NCBI GenBank assembly: GCA_002255925.1
Contig: NKIH01000001.1
Coordinates: 1,054,001 to 1,118,000, forward strand
DNA from: Burkholderiales bacterium PBB6
GTDB taxonomy: Bacteria > Pseudomonadota > Gammaproteobacteria > Burkholderiales > Burkholderiaceae_C
Length of the DNA: 64,000 nucleotides
Direction of reading: 5' to 3'
Below are positions 18,132-28,945 of the stretch, in pieces; the first letter of the stretch is position 1, and every line of letters begins with the position of its first letter. The translations under genes were made by a program, and so were the position numbers. A model generated the notes under the pieces. It was not told the DNA's origin. It ran no database searches and saw only the letters and a program-made list of their open reading frames with translations.

Positions 18132-19406
18132 ATGGACATCAAGCACAGCGTGAACAACCGTCACCTCGCCCGCAAGACCCTGGCCCTCGTACTGGCCGGC
18201 GGTCGCGGCTCGCGCCTCAAGTCGCTCACTGATCGCCGCGCCAAGCCGGCCGTGCACTTCGGCGGCAAGTTCCGCATCATCGATTTCGCGCTCAGCAACT
18301 GCATCAACTCGGGCATGCGCCGCATCGGCGTCATCACCCAGTACAAGTCGCATTCGCTGCTGCGCCACCTGCAGCGCGGCTGGAGCTTCATGCGCAACGA
18401 GATGAACGAGTTCATCGACTTGCTGCCGGCCCAGCAGCGCCTGAACGAAGACGACTGGTACCGCGGCACCGCCGACGCGATCTGGCAGAACCTCGACATC
18501 ATCCGCAACTCCACGCCGCCCGAATACATCGTGGTGCTGGCCGGTGATCACATCTACAAGATGGACTACGCGGTGATGCTGGCCGACCACGTGGCCAGCG
18601 GCCGCGGTGTCACGGTGGGCTGCATCGAGGTCAGCCGTGAAGAGGCCATGGGCTTCGGCGTGATGGCGATCAACGAACACCGCCACATCACCCAGTTCGT
18701 CGAGAAGCCGGCTGACCCGCCAGCCATGCCGGGCAACCCGGCGATGTCGCTGGCCAGCATGGGCATCTACATCTTCTCGGCCGAGTACCTGTATCGCCTG
18801 CTGGAAGAGGACGCGGCCGATCCGGAATCGGAGCACGACTTCGGCAAGAACCTGATCCCGAAGGCCGTGTCCGAGCAGCAGGCCTCGGCGCATCCGTTCT
18901 CGATGTCGGCCATCGCCAACCCGCCGTACTCGCGGGCCTACTGGCGCGATGTGGGCACGGTGGACGCCTACTGGGCGGCCAACCTCGACTTGGCCACCGT
19001 CACGCCCGAGCTGAACATGTACGACCGGGACTGGCCGATCTGGACCTACCAGGAGCAGCTGCCACCCGCCAAGTTCGTGCACGACGACGAGGCGGAAGGC
19101 CGCGTTGGTCAGGCCATCAACAGCCTGGTGTCGGGTGGCTGCATCGTCTCGGGCGCCACGGTGAAAGACTCGGTGCTGTTCTCGAACGTGCTGGTGCGCT
19201 CCTACAGCCAGATCGAGCGCACCGTGGTGTTGCCGGATGTGCAGATCAACCGCAACTGCCGCATCCGCAATGCCGTCATCGACCGCCGCTGCAAGCTGCC
19301 CGATGGCCTGGTGATCGGCGAAGACCCGGTGCTGGACGCGCAGCGTTTCCACCGCAGCCCGAACGGCGTGGTGCTGGTCACCCGCGACATGCTGAAGGCG
19401 CTTTGA
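18132..19406 (+). CDS. glgC: Glucose-1-phosphate adenylyltransferase
   Basis: Makes ADP-glucose from ATP and glucose-1-phosphate, the committed step of glycogen synthesis. The 424-residue protein shows the nucleotide-binding [19 protein letters not shown], the [15 protein letters not shown] block, the catalytic and substrate segments [13 protein letters not shown] and FVEKPADPP, and the C-terminal left-handed beta-helix ([21 protein letters not shown]). The ATG at 18132 follows GGAG 11 bases upstream; another in-frame ATG lies 11 codons earlier. glgA starts 2 bases after the stop. Confidence 0.96.
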   Translation: MDIKHSVNNRHLARKTLALVLAGGRGSRLKSLTDRRAKPAVHFGGKFRIIDFALSNCINSGMRRIGVITQYKSHSLLRHLQRGWSFMRNEMNEFIDLLPAQQRLNEDDWYRGTADAIWQNLDIIRNSTPPEYIVVLAGDHIYKMDYAVMLADHVASGRGVTVGCIEVSREEAMGFGVMAINEHRHITQFVEKPADPPAMPGNPAMSLASMGIYIFSAEYLYRLLEEDAADPESEHDFGKNLIPKAVSEQQASAHPFSMSAIANPPYSRAYWRDVGTVDAYWAANLDLATVTPELNMYDRDWPIWTYQEQLPPAKFVHDDEAEGRVGQAINSLVSGGCIVSGATVKDSVLFSNVLVRSYSQIERTVVLPDVQINRNCRIRNAVIDRRCKLPDGLVIGEDPVLDAQRFHRSPNGVVLVTRDMLKAL

Positions 19407-19408
19407 CG

Positions 19409-20854
19409 ATGCGGGTCCTGCAGGTCTGTGCCGAGATCTTCCCGCTGCTGAAAACCGGCGGGCTGGCCGATGTGGCCGGTGCCTTGCCGGCCGCGCTGGC
19501 GGGTGTGGGCGTCGATGCCCGGGTGCTGCTGCCCGGCTTCGACGCCATCCTGCAAGGCCTGCAGAACGCCGAGTGCCTGGTGGAGCTGCCGGGCCACGGC
19601 CAGGTGCCCGGCGGGCGGCTGTTGCGGGGTGAGCTGCCGGCCGCGGGCGTTACTGCCTACGTGCTGGACGCGCCCGCGCTGTACCAGCGCCCCGGCGGCC
19701 CGTATGCCGATGCTGCGGGCCAGGCCTGGCCCGACAACCACCTGCGCTTCGCCGCACTGGGCTGGGCCGCTGCGGCGCTGGCGCTGGGCGCCGACACCGC
19801 CTGGCGCCCGGCCGTGGTGAATGCGCACGACTGGCACGCCGGGCTGGTGCCGGCCTGCCTGCGCGCCACTGCGGCGCCGGTGGGCAGTGTCTACACCATC
19901 CACAACCTCGCCTACCAGGGCCAGTTTGATGCCGCCTGTTTTGCCCAGCTCGGCCTGCCCGCCAGCTTCTGGGGCGTGAACGGCGTGGAAGCCTGGGGCC
20001 AGCTCAACTTCATGAAGGCCGGCTTGTACTTCGCGGACCGGCTCAGCACGGTCAGCCCGACCTACGCCCGCGAGATTCAGCAGCCGGAACAGGGCATGGG
20101 CCTGGACGGCCTGCTGGCGGGCCGGGCCAACGTGCTGCACGGCATCCTGAACGGCGTGGACCCGGCTGTCTGGAGCCCGGCTTCCGATACCCTGATCAAC
20201 ACCCGCTACGACGCCAGCCGGCTCGCCGGCAAGGCCCGCTGCAAGGCCGATCTGCAGACGCGCCTCAGCCTGGCGCTTGACCCCAAGGCGCCGCTGTTCT
20301 GCGTGGTCAGCCGGCTGACGGAGCAGAAGGGCCTGCCGCTGGTGCTGAACGGTGTGCAGGCGATGGTGGCGCGCGGCGCCCAGCTGGCCGTGCTGGGCAG
20401 CGGCGACGCCCACATGGAAGCCCGCTTCCGCGCGTTGGCGGCCAGCCACCCGGCGTCGGTGGCGGTGCGCATCGGGTATGACGAGCCATTCGCCCACCAG
20501 CTGGTGGCGGGCGCTGACGTCATCCTCGTGCCCTCCCGCTTCGAGCCTTGCGGCTTGACCCAGTTGTACGGCCTGGCCTATGGCACCTTGCCGCTGGTGC
20601 GCCGCGTGGGCGGCCTGGCCGACACCGTGACCGACAGCGCGCTCGAGAACCTCGAAGACGACACCGCCACCGGCTTCGTGTTCGAGGAGTTCACCGATGC
20701 CGCGTTTGATGCCGCCGTGCGCCGCGCGCTGGCCCTCTACAAGCGCCCGAAGGCCTGGACGGCCGTGATGCGCGCCGGCATGGCCCGCCGCCACGACTGG
20801 CGCGTGGCCGCCGAGGCCTACCGCGACCTGTACCGCCTGGCCTTGCCGCAATGA
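19409..20854 (+). CDS. glgA: Glycogen synthase (ADP-glucose)
   Basis: GT5-family glycosyltransferase that extends alpha-1,4-glucan chains from ADP-glucose. The 481-residue protein opens MRVLQVCAEIFPLLKTGGLADV with the substrate-binding K15TGGL motif, and the second Rossmann domain has VVSRLTEQKGLPL and the retaining-GT motif SRFEPCGLTQLYGLAYGTLP with the catalytic glutamate. An overlapping TTG at 19403 is in frame; I prefer the ATG at 19409, which begins the conserved sequence and leaves 2 bases after glgC. It is translationally close-coupled to glgC. Confidence 0.96.
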   Translation: MRVLQVCAEIFPLLKTGGLADVAGALPAALAGVGVDARVLLPGFDAILQGLQNAECLVELPGHGQVPGGRLLRGELPAAGVTAYVLDAPALYQRPGGPYADAAGQAWPDNHLRFAALGWAAAALALGADTAWRPAVVNAHDWHAGLVPACLRATAAPVGSVYTIHNLAYQGQFDAACFAQLGLPASFWGVNGVEAWGQLNFMKAGLYFADRLSTVSPTYAREIQQPEQGMGLDGLLAGRANVLHGILNGVDPAVWSPASDTLINTRYDASRLAGKARCKADLQTRLSLALDPKAPLFCVVSRLTEQKGLPLVLNGVQAMVARGAQLAVLGSGDAHMEARFRALAASHPASVAVRIGYDEPFAHQLVAGADVILVPSRFEPCGLTQLYGLAYGTLPLVRRVGGLADTVTDSALENLEDDTATGFVFEEFTDAAFDAAVRRALALYKRPKAWTAVMRAGMARRHDWRVAAEAYRDLYRLALPQ

Positions 20855-20907
20855 GCCGGCGCCGCACCCGTTTTTGATGACTTGACTGAACCCGAAGGAA
20901 GCCCGAC

Positions 20908-23394
<2,487 letters not shown>

Positions 23395-23419
23395 AGGGCG
23401 GCCTGAAGCCAGCCATGCA

Positions 23420-23449
23420 GGGGGCGGACTACAATCCGCCCCCTTTTCT
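23420..23449 (+). terminator. Rho-independent terminator after glgP
   Basis: A perfect 9-base stem GGGGGCGGA (23420-23428) and TCCGCCCCC (23435-23443), 6-base loop CTACAA, followed by TTTT. It would end the glgC-glgA-glgP transcript. The loop and stem junction also contain TACAAT (23430-23435), a good -10 hexamer for the gene that starts at 23469. Confidence 0.88.
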
Positions 23450-23468
23450 CATTGCCTGAAAGACGCTC

Positions 23469-23831
23469 GTGGATTTGAAGCTGCCCATCAAGATCGTGGA
23501 TGAACTGGCCGACGAGGTGATTGAATCGACCGGCATCCTGGACCTGGCCAGCGGCGAGATCCGTGATGTCAAGCTGTCCGACAACAACGATCCGCCGTAC
23601 GACGGTTTCCCCGCCGAAGACGAAGACTACGAATTCACCTGCGGCATGCTGTCCAACGGCAAGAAGGAAGTTGAATTCCGCATCGAGGTGGATGTGGTCG
23701 GCCAGAAGTATTCGGTCACGCCGTCGGAGTTGCTGGAGCTGAAGGGCCGCGCTGCCCGCCTGTTCTCCGCCGCCCCGGAAAGTGCCGAGCCGCCCCCGCC
23801 GCCCCCGAAGGGCCGCAAGCCGCGCGGCTGA
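23469..23831 (+). CDS. Small acidic hypothetical protein
   Basis: A 120-residue protein from a GTG start. I recognise no named family, though similar short proteins occur in Burkholderiales as far as I recall. The N-terminal 100 residues look folded ([60 protein letters not shown]) and are acidic, with no signal peptide or membrane span. The last 20 residues are a proline-rich basic tail ([13 protein letters not shown]). It lies alone between the glgP terminator and argJ. A TACAAT hexamer 33 bases upstream is a likely -10. Function unknown. Confidence 0.75.
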   Translation: MDLKLPIKIVDELADEVIESTGILDLASGEIRDVKLSDNNDPPYDGFPAEDEDYEFTCGMLSNGKKEVEFRIEVDVVGQKYSVTPSELLELKGRAARLFSAAPESAEPPPPPPKGRKPRG

Positions 23832-23902
23832 CCCCTTACGGCCGTCACACGGCCGCCACCCTCAACGCCTATCGTTGTTGCTTCTGCCCTGAGGTCTCTG
23901 AC

Positions 23903-25132
23903 ATGCCCGTGAATCTGCAAGCCCCCGATCCGCAATCCCTGTTCCCGGTGCCCGGCGTCACGCTCGGCATCGCCGAGGCGGGTGTCCGCAAGGCCAACCG
24001 CAAGGACGTGGTCGTGGTGTCGCTGGCCGAAGGCTCGGCCGTGGCCGGTGTGTTCACCAGGAACCGCTACTGCGCCGCCCCGGTGCAGGTCTGCCGTGAG
24101 CACCTGGCCGGTGGCGCGGCCGTGCGGGCCATCGTGATCAACACGGGCAATGCCAACGCCGGTACCGGCGCTGACGGCCTGGCGCGGGCGCGCCGCACCT
24201 GCACGTCGCTGGCCGGCCTGCTGGGCGTGGCGCCTGAGCAGGTGCTGCCGTTCTCGACCGGCGTGATCATGGAAACGCTGCCGGTCGAGCGCATCGAGGC
24301 GGGCTTGCCAGCCGCGCTGGCTGACCGCCAGCCGGCCCACTGGGCGCGTGCCGCTGAAGGCATCATGACCACCGACACCCTGCCCAAGGCCGCTTCGCGC
24401 CAGGTGCAGATCGGTGGCGTCACGGTCACGGTCACCGGCATCTCCAAGGGCGCGGGCATGATCCGCCCGAACATGGCGACGATGCTGGGCTTCGTGGCCA
24501 CCGACGCGGTGCTGGCCCCGAGCCTGCTGCAGCCGCTGGTGACGCGCGCGGCCGACGCCTCGTTCAACCGCATCACCATCGACGGCGACACCTCGACCAA
24601 CGATTCCTTCGTGCTGATCGCCACCCGCCAGGCTGGCCATGCCGAGATCACCTCGCTGGACAGTGCCGAGGGCCAGGCCCTGAGCGCGGCCGTGCTGGCC
24701 GTGTCGCGTGAGCTGGCGCAAGCCATCGTGCGTGACGGCGAAGGCGCCACCAAGTTCATCACCGTGCAGATCGACGGTGGCCGCACCGAAGACGAATGCA
24801 AGCTGGCGGCCTACGCCATTGCCCATTCGCCGCTGGTGAAAACCGCCTTCTTCGCCAGTGACCCCAACCTGGGCCGCATCCTGGCGGCGGTGGGTTATGC
24901 CGGCATCGGCGACCTCGACCAGAACCTGATCGAGATGCACCTCGACGACGTGCATGTGGTCACCCAAGGTGGCCGCAACCCGGCTTACCGCGAGGAAGAC
25001 GGCCAGCGCGTGATGAAGCAGTCAGAAATCACCGTGAAGGTGAACCTGAACCGCGGCGCCGCGAGTGCCACGGTGTGGACCTGCGATCTGTCGCACGACT
25101 ACGTCAGCATCAACGCCGACTATCGGTCCTGA
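23903..25132 (+). CDS. argJ: Bifunctional ornithine acetyltransferase / N-acetylglutamate synthase
   Basis: Transfers the acetyl group from N-acetylornithine to glutamate, recycling acetyl in arginine synthesis; many members also use acetyl-CoA. The 409-residue precursor is self-cleaved at an Ala-Thr bond: here [16 protein letters not shown] places Ala192-Thr193 as the site and Thr193 as nucleophile. Other conserved parts are [24 protein letters not shown] and [15 protein letters not shown], and the C-terminal [13 protein letters not shown]. The ATG at 23903 begins the conserved length. A terminator follows. Confidence 0.96.
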   Translation: MPVNLQAPDPQSLFPVPGVTLGIAEAGVRKANRKDVVVVSLAEGSAVAGVFTRNRYCAAPVQVCREHLAGGAAVRAIVINTGNANAGTGADGLARARRTCTSLAGLLGVAPEQVLPFSTGVIMETLPVERIEAGLPAALADRQPAHWARAAEGIMTTDTLPKAASRQVQIGGVTVTVTGISKGAGMIRPNMATMLGFVATDAVLAPSLLQPLVTRAADASFNRITIDGDTSTNDSFVLIATRQAGHAEITSLDSAEGQALSAAVLAVSRELAQAIVRDGEGATKFITVQIDGGRTEDECKLAAYAIAHSPLVKTAFFASDPNLGRILAAVGYAGIGDLDQNLIEMHLDDVHVVTQGGRNPAYREEDGQRVMKQSEITVKVNLNRGAASATVWTCDLSHDYVSINADYRS

Positions 25133-25169
25133 GACCTCACGGTCACATCAGGCCTGACCGGGCCTGAAC

Positions 25170-25210
25170 AAGCCGGGCGCGCCGCGAACTGCGGTGCCCC
25201 GGCTTTTTTC
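25170..25210 (+). terminator. Rho-independent terminator after argJ
   Basis: Outer stem AAGCCGGG (25170-25177) pairs with CCCGGCTT (25198-25205), with an inner CCGC/GCGG stem, followed by a run of T. It ends argJ and lies 20 bases before the stop of the convergent bactofilin gene. The opposite strand lacks a T-run, so it is mainly one-directional. Confidence 0.82.
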
Positions 25211-25229
25211 TTGGCCTGAGGCCGGCCGA

Positions 25230-25664
25230 TCAGTAGCTGCCGTTGTTGCCCAGATCGGCGTCGGCATCCACATCGCCGCGGTATTCCACCTTGCCGCGCA
25301 GTCGGGCGCGCGGGTGCACGTCCAGCAGCGCGTCATACAGCGCGTCGCCCAGCAGCGTGGCCGAGCCGGTGATTTCCAGCGTCTTGCGGGCCACGATGGT
25401 GCCGCGCACCTTGCCTTCGAGCAGCACGTGGTCGGCCTCGATGGTGGTGCCTTCCACCACGCCGGTCGGGCCGATGTGCACGGTGCCGCCCTGGGCGAAG
25501 CTGATGTCGCCCTTGAGCACGCCGTCGATCTTCAGGCCCAGGTCCTGGCGCGAGCTGAACGAGCCTTCGAATTCGGCGCCTTCAGCGATCAGGCTGGAGA
25601 TGGCATTGAGTTGCTCCGTGGGCACCAGGCGGGCGGTGACGCGGTTGCCGTCGTTGAAGTTCAT
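25230..25664 (-). CDS. Bactofilin family protein (third in operon)
   Basis: A 144-residue bactofilin: a beta-helical, polymer-forming cytoskeletal protein that assembles without nucleotide. The core is a run of short strands with glycine turns, ISSLIAEGAEFEGSFSSRQD, LKIDGVLKGDISFAQGGTVH, GVVEGTTIEADHVLLEGKVRG, ending about residue 125, flanked by short polar tails. It has no transmembrane helix; membrane association would need a partner. Its ATG overlaps the stop of the upstream membrane-protein gene (ATGA, 25661-25664), so the two are translationally coupled. It is the last gene of a five-gene unit. Confidence 0.87.
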   Translation of the reverse strand: MNFNDGNRVTARLVPTEQLNAISSLIAEGAEFEGSFSSRQDLGLKIDGVLKGDISFAQGGTVHIGPTGVVEGTTIEADHVLLEGKVRGTIVARKTLEITGSATLLGDALYDALLDVHPRARLRGKVEYRGDVDADADLGNNGSY

Positions 25665-26086
25665 GGGGACATCTCCTTCAGGGACTTGGTTCGGGGAACG
25701 GGCGCCGGCGCATTGTCAGCGTCCAGACGCAGGTGAATCGGGGTGTCGGCAGCACTGGCCGCCTGCGCTGCAGCAGACGGGGCTGAGGCCGACGTGGCAG
25801 CGGACGCTGGTGCGGCCACCATGGCAGGCGTCTTCATCGCCGGAGCCGGACTGGGTGCTGTCTCGGGCATCAGCTCAGCCAGCACGGTGCCGCCATGCAG
25901 CCACAAGGCCACGGCCAGGGCGGGCAGCCAGCCCCAGCGCAGCACGCGGCCGGCGCACCACAGCAGCCAGCGCCCGGCCAGGCGCCTGCGGGCGACCTGC
26001 CGGCCTCGCTGCTGCGAACGGTGCATCGCTGCATGCAGCAGTTCCTGGCTGGTCAGCGGGCGATGTTCAGTGGCGCTGGTCGCCAT
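25661..26086 (-). CDS. Single-span membrane protein in bactofilin operon, 141 residues
   Basis: Unrecognised protein. Residues 1-37 are basic (HRSQQRGRQVARRRLAGRW), residues about 40-68 form one hydrophobic segment (LLWCAGRVLRWGWLPALAVA), and the rest is Ala/Pro/Ser rich and probably periplasmic and disordered, ending near HLRLDADNAPAPVPRTKSL. By the positive-inside rule the N-terminus is cytoplasmic. The start overlaps the previous bactofilin-like gene by 20 bases and the stop overlaps the next bactofilin start (ATGA). A role as membrane anchor or periplasmic linker for the bactofilin polymer is inference. Confidence 0.72.
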   Translation of the reverse strand: MATSATEHRPLTSQELLHAAMHRSQQRGRQVARRRLAGRWLLWCAGRVLRWGWLPALAVALWLHGGTVLAELMPETAPSPAPAMKTPAMVAAPASAATSASAPSAAAQAASAADTPIHLRLDADNAPAPVPRTKSLKEMSP

Positions 26087-26585
26087 CCGTGCGGACGCGC
26101 TCGAGCTGCGCGTTCAGATCGGCGCCATTGACCTGCAGGTGCGTGTATCGGATGCGGCCCGACACGCTGGCCGTGCTGTGCAGCGACACCCGGCCGCCAC
26201 CCGCATCGAGCAGACCCACCGTCTGGCCCAGCACCGAGATGTTGCGCGCCGTGATGTCGCCCACCACGGTGCCGGTTTCGGTGACGGTGACATGCCCGTC
26301 CACCGCTTCGGACACGCGCAGATCGCCCTGCACCTCGCCCGCCACGGTGATCGATCCGGCGATCGCCGCGGTGCCGCTGAACGACAGGCCATCGGCCAGC
26401 GTGGAATGGCGGATCGGACCCTCGGGCACCGCCACCGGCATCGCCTGCATGGCGGGCTGCAGCGTGGGCAGCTGGTGGGGCTCGGGCATGCTCTGGCCCA
26501 TCATCACCTCGGGCGCGTCGGCCGAAAGATCATCGGACACGGCCTCGTCGTCAGACGGGTCGGAAGCGTAGGGATTGGAATCCAT
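26067..26585 (-). CDS. Bactofilin-like protein (second in operon), divergent
   Basis: A 172-residue protein. The first 60 residues are acidic and probably disordered (SDPSDDEAVSDDLSADAPE); residues about 62-155 are beta-helical repeats of bactofilin type (LADGLSFSGTAAIAGSITVA, GEVQGDLRVSEAVDGHVTVT, GTVVGDITARNISVLGQTVG, RVSLHSTASVSGRIRYTHLQ). It is more divergent than the other two members. The ATG at 26583-26585 starts 38 bases after the upstream bactofilin stop. The last 20 bases overlap the next gene in another frame. Confidence 0.78.
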   Translation of the reverse strand: MDSNPYASDPSDDEAVSDDLSADAPEVMMGQSMPEPHQLPTLQPAMQAMPVAVPEGPIRHSTLADGLSFSGTAAIAGSITVAGEVQGDLRVSEAVDGHVTVTETGTVVGDITARNISVLGQTVGLLDAGGGRVSLHSTASVSGRIRYTHLQVNGADLNAQLERVRTDGDQRH

Positions 26586-26623
26586 GCGATACAGCCACTG
26601 CTTGAAATGCGGGAGGGAGTGGC

Positions 26624-27082
26624 TCAGCTGTTGCGAGCCGCTTGCAGCACCGGCACCGATTGCTCGGGCCGGAGGGTCTTGAAGGGGCCCTGAAGGACCG
26701 CACCATCGTACATGCGCAACCGGGCGGCCAGCAGGGTGCCGGTGGACACACCGGTGCTGGCCACATAGGCCGTGCCCTGGCACTCGATCAGGGTGTCGCG
26801 GTCGATGTCGTCGGCCACGCCACCGAGGTGGCCGAGCACGTACAGATCGCCCAGCACCTTGAAGCGGCCCTGCAACTGGCCGGTGTGCCAGATGACCAGC
26901 CGGCCGGTGATCTCACCCATGCCGCGCAGCGTGCCCTGCAGCAGCAGGCCGCCGTCAAAGCGCAGGTCGCCATCCACCGCGCTGCCTTCGGCAATGCGGT
27001 TGACGATGTTCATCTTCACCGGGTCGATGACCAGGGTGTCGTGGCTGGCGTCCAGCGGGTCGTCGTTGTGCCAATGTGTCAT
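26624..27082 (-). CDS. Bactofilin-like protein (first in operon)
   Basis: A 152-residue protein with a clear bactofilin core from about residue 25 to 125: MNIVNRIAEGSAVDGDLRFD followed by GGLLLQGTLRGMGEITGRLV, GQLQGRFKVLGDLYVLGHLG and TAYVASTGVSTGTLLAARLR. There is no membrane segment. The start ATG (27080-27082) overlaps the stop of the upstream membrane protein (ATGA, 27079-27082). An in-frame ATG 17 codons upstream exists but begins inside the neighbouring gene and adds unrelated residues. Confidence 0.83.
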   Translation of the reverse strand: MTHWHNDDPLDASHDTLVIDPVKMNIVNRIAEGSAVDGDLRFDGGLLLQGTLRGMGEITGRLVIWHTGQLQGRFKVLGDLYVLGHLGGVADDIDRDTLIECQGTAYVASTGVSTGTLLAARLRMYDGAVLQGPFKTLRPEQSVPVLQAARNS

Positions 27083-27411
27083 GGGAAACCGTGTTCCAGA
27101 ACGTGGAAGGCGCCCCACAGCAGCACCGACCACAGCAGCAGGCCGCCGATGAGCCAGCCGCGCCGTGCACGCAGCAGGGCGGGCCCGTTCACCGGCCGGC
27201 CGGCCAGGGCTTGCGCCGGGTCATCGGCCAGCAAGGAGAGGGCGGCCAGCTGCATCACTTCCACGCGGCCGCTGACGCCGCTCACCAGCACCCCACGCGT
27301 CGGTTGATCGGCCTTGGCCAGCCGGCGCCCGAGCGTGATGCGGATGGGCAAGCCCACGATCTGCTCGGTGAAGAACTGCTGGGTGCCGGCGGAAGAGGAG
27401 GGGTCCTGCAT
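27079..27411 (-). CDS. C-terminally anchored membrane protein in bactofilin operon, 110 residues
   Basis: Unrecognised protein, first gene of the bactofilin unit. Residues 1-78 are soluble (QQFFTEQIVGLPIRITLGRR; GVLVSGVSGRVEVMQLAALS), followed by RARRG and one hydrophobic helix WLIGGLLLWSVLLWGAFHVL, then a short tail HGFP. The arginines before the helix suggest a cytoplasmic soluble part with the extreme C-terminus outside. The ATG at 27409-27411 has no Shine-Dalgarno; CATAAT lies 7 bases before it. A GTG 18 codons upstream is an alternative. It overlaps the next gene by four bases (ATGA). Confidence 0.72.
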   Translation of the reverse strand: MQDPSSSAGTQQFFTEQIVGLPIRITLGRRLAKADQPTRGVLVSGVSGRVEVMQLAALSLLADDPAQALAGRPVNGPALLRARRGWLIGGLLLWSVLLWGAFHVLEHGFP

Positions 27412-27415
27412 GTAA

Positions 27416-27430
27416 CCAATTATGAATTGG
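27416..27430. promoter_or_regulatory. Palindrome with -10-like hexamer ahead of the bactofilin operon
   Basis: CCAATT and AATTGG are separated by ATG, 5 bases from the start codon of the first gene in the operon. On the minus strand it contains CATAAT (27424-27419), a -10-like hexamer 7 bases before the ATG. It could be a promoter for a leaderless transcript, an operator, or both; the evidence is position and symmetry only. Confidence 0.4.
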
Positions 27431-27576
27431 CGAAAGCGCTTTCCACTGGAGTGTGGCAGCGCCACAACCCGCTGACCATCAGGGCGTGCCTGATAGCATG
27501 CCTGGCTGCGTTGGAGGCCTGATCCGGGCCGCAGTGTCCGACGCGTTCTTTACCCGGAACGGCAGGTGAGCGGCCC

Positions 27577-28890
27577 ATGAGGCTCTGGTGGAAACAATGG
27601 CGCGCCCGCATGACGCTGGCGCCCGACGATTTGTTGCGCGACGTCGTGTACCGGCGTCTGTGGACCTCGATCCTGATCAGCTCGTTCGGGGGGCAGGTGA
27701 CCATGCTCGCGCTGCCGCTGACCGCTGCCGTGCTGCTGAACGCCAGCCCCACCCAGATGGGCCTGCTGACCACGATGGAGCTGCTGCCCTTCGTGCTGTT
27801 TTCGCTGCCCTCGGGCGTCTGGCTTGACCGGGTGCGCAAGCTGCCGGTGTATGTGGCCGGCGAGATCGTGCTGGCGGTGGCCGTGGCCTCGGTGCCGGTG
27901 GCCTGGGCGCTGGGCTGGCTCGGCATGGGCTGGCTGTACGCGGTGGGTTTTTTCATCGGGGCGGTGCACACCACCGCGGGCTCGGCCGCGCAGATCGTGT
28001 TGACCCAGGTGGTGCCGCGGGAGCGGCTGGTGGAAGCGCATGCCAAAAACGCGCTGGCCAGCTCCGGCGCCGAAGTGGCCGGGCCCGGCGTGGCCGGTGC
28101 GTTGATTCGTGTGCTGGGTGCGCCGGTGGCCTTGCTGGTGGACGCCGTGATGCTGCTGGGCTCGGCCGCCATCCTGCGGGGCGTGAAGGTGAATGAGCAG
28201 CGGCCGTCCGCGCCGTCAGGCCGGTTCTGGGCGGACCTGAAACAGGGCCTGGCCTTTGTGCGCAGCCAGCGCTTGCTGATCGCCTTGGCCACCTGCGTGG
28301 GCATCTGGCAGATGTGCCACCAGTCGGCCATCGTGGTGCAGATTCTGTATGCTACCCGCACGCTGGGCATGAGCGAGCATGCGGTGGGCCTGAGTTATGT
28401 GGCGCTCGGGGCCGGCACGGTGCTGGCCAGCATCCTGGGCGACCGCATCAGCACCCGCCTGGGGCCCGGCCCCTGCCTGGTGCTGGGCCTGGCCACCACG
28501 GCCATCGGCTGGCTGGTGCTGGCGGTGATGCCGGGCGGGGCGGTGGGTGTGGCCGCGTTTGCGGTGATGTTGAGCTTCTTCGGCTTCGGTGCCGTGCTCA
28601 TCTTCATCAACTTCATCTCGCTGCGGCAGGCGGTGACGCCCGAGCCCTTGCTGGGCCGGATGACCAGCACCATGCGCTGGCTCATCCTGCTGCCCGCCGG
28701 CCCCGGCGCAATGATCGGCGGCTGGCTGGGTGAGCATGTGGACCTGCGCGCCTCGCTGGCCTTTGCCGGCATCAGCTGCAGCTTGCTGGCGGTGGTGGCC
28801 TGGCGCTGGCCGGTGATCCGCGCGGTGAAGGTGCTGCCGAAGGCGGTGAGTGTCAGCGGCACGCAGGTGGTGGACGACGCCACAACGTGA
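27577..28890 (+). CDS. MFS transporter (EntS-like)
   Basis: A 437-residue major facilitator with about twelve membrane helices. The N-terminal part shows MGLLTTMELLPFVLFSLPSG followed by VWLDRVRKLPVYVAGE, the D-R-x-R-K loop typical of motif A between helices 2 and 3, and the pattern resembles enterobactin exporter EntS and MFS_3 proteins. The loop after helix 6 holds KVNEQRPSAPSGRFWADLKQ. It probably exports a small molecule; the substrate cannot be told. It stands alone, divergent from the bactofilin operon (165 bases between starts) and convergent with ugpQ. The start fits the family; no strong ribosome-binding site is visible. Confidence 0.87.
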   Translation: MRLWWKQWRARMTLAPDDLLRDVVYRRLWTSILISSFGGQVTMLALPLTAAVLLNASPTQMGLLTTMELLPFVLFSLPSGVWLDRVRKLPVYVAGEIVLAVAVASVPVAWALGWLGMGWLYAVGFFIGAVHTTAGSAAQIVLTQVVPRERLVEAHAKNALASSGAEVAGPGVAGALIRVLGAPVALLVDAVMLLGSAAILRGVKVNEQRPSAPSGRFWADLKQGLAFVRSQRLLIALATCVGIWQMCHQSAIVVQILYATRTLGMSEHAVGLSYVALGAGTVLASILGDRISTRLGPGPCLVLGLATTAIGWLVLAVMPGGAVGVAAFAVMLSFFGFGAVLIFINFISLRQAVTPEPLLGRMTSTMRWLILLPAGPGAMIGGWLGEHVDLRASLAFAGISCSLLAVVAWRWPVIRAVKVLPKAVSVSGTQVVDDATT

Positions 28891-28894
28891 CGCC

Positions 28895-28933
28895 ACGACC
28901 TGACCCAACGACCTGACCCAACGACCTGACGCA
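28895..28933. repeat. Three tandem 13-base units after the MFS gene
   Basis: ACGACCTGACCCA at 28895-28907 and 28908-28920, and ACGACCTGACGCA at 28921-28933, directly after the MFS stop and before the ugpQ stop. Two units are identical and the third differs at one base. It is an intergenic tandem duplication with no visible hairpin. Confidence 0.85.
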
Positions 28934-28945
28934 ACCGCGTCACGC

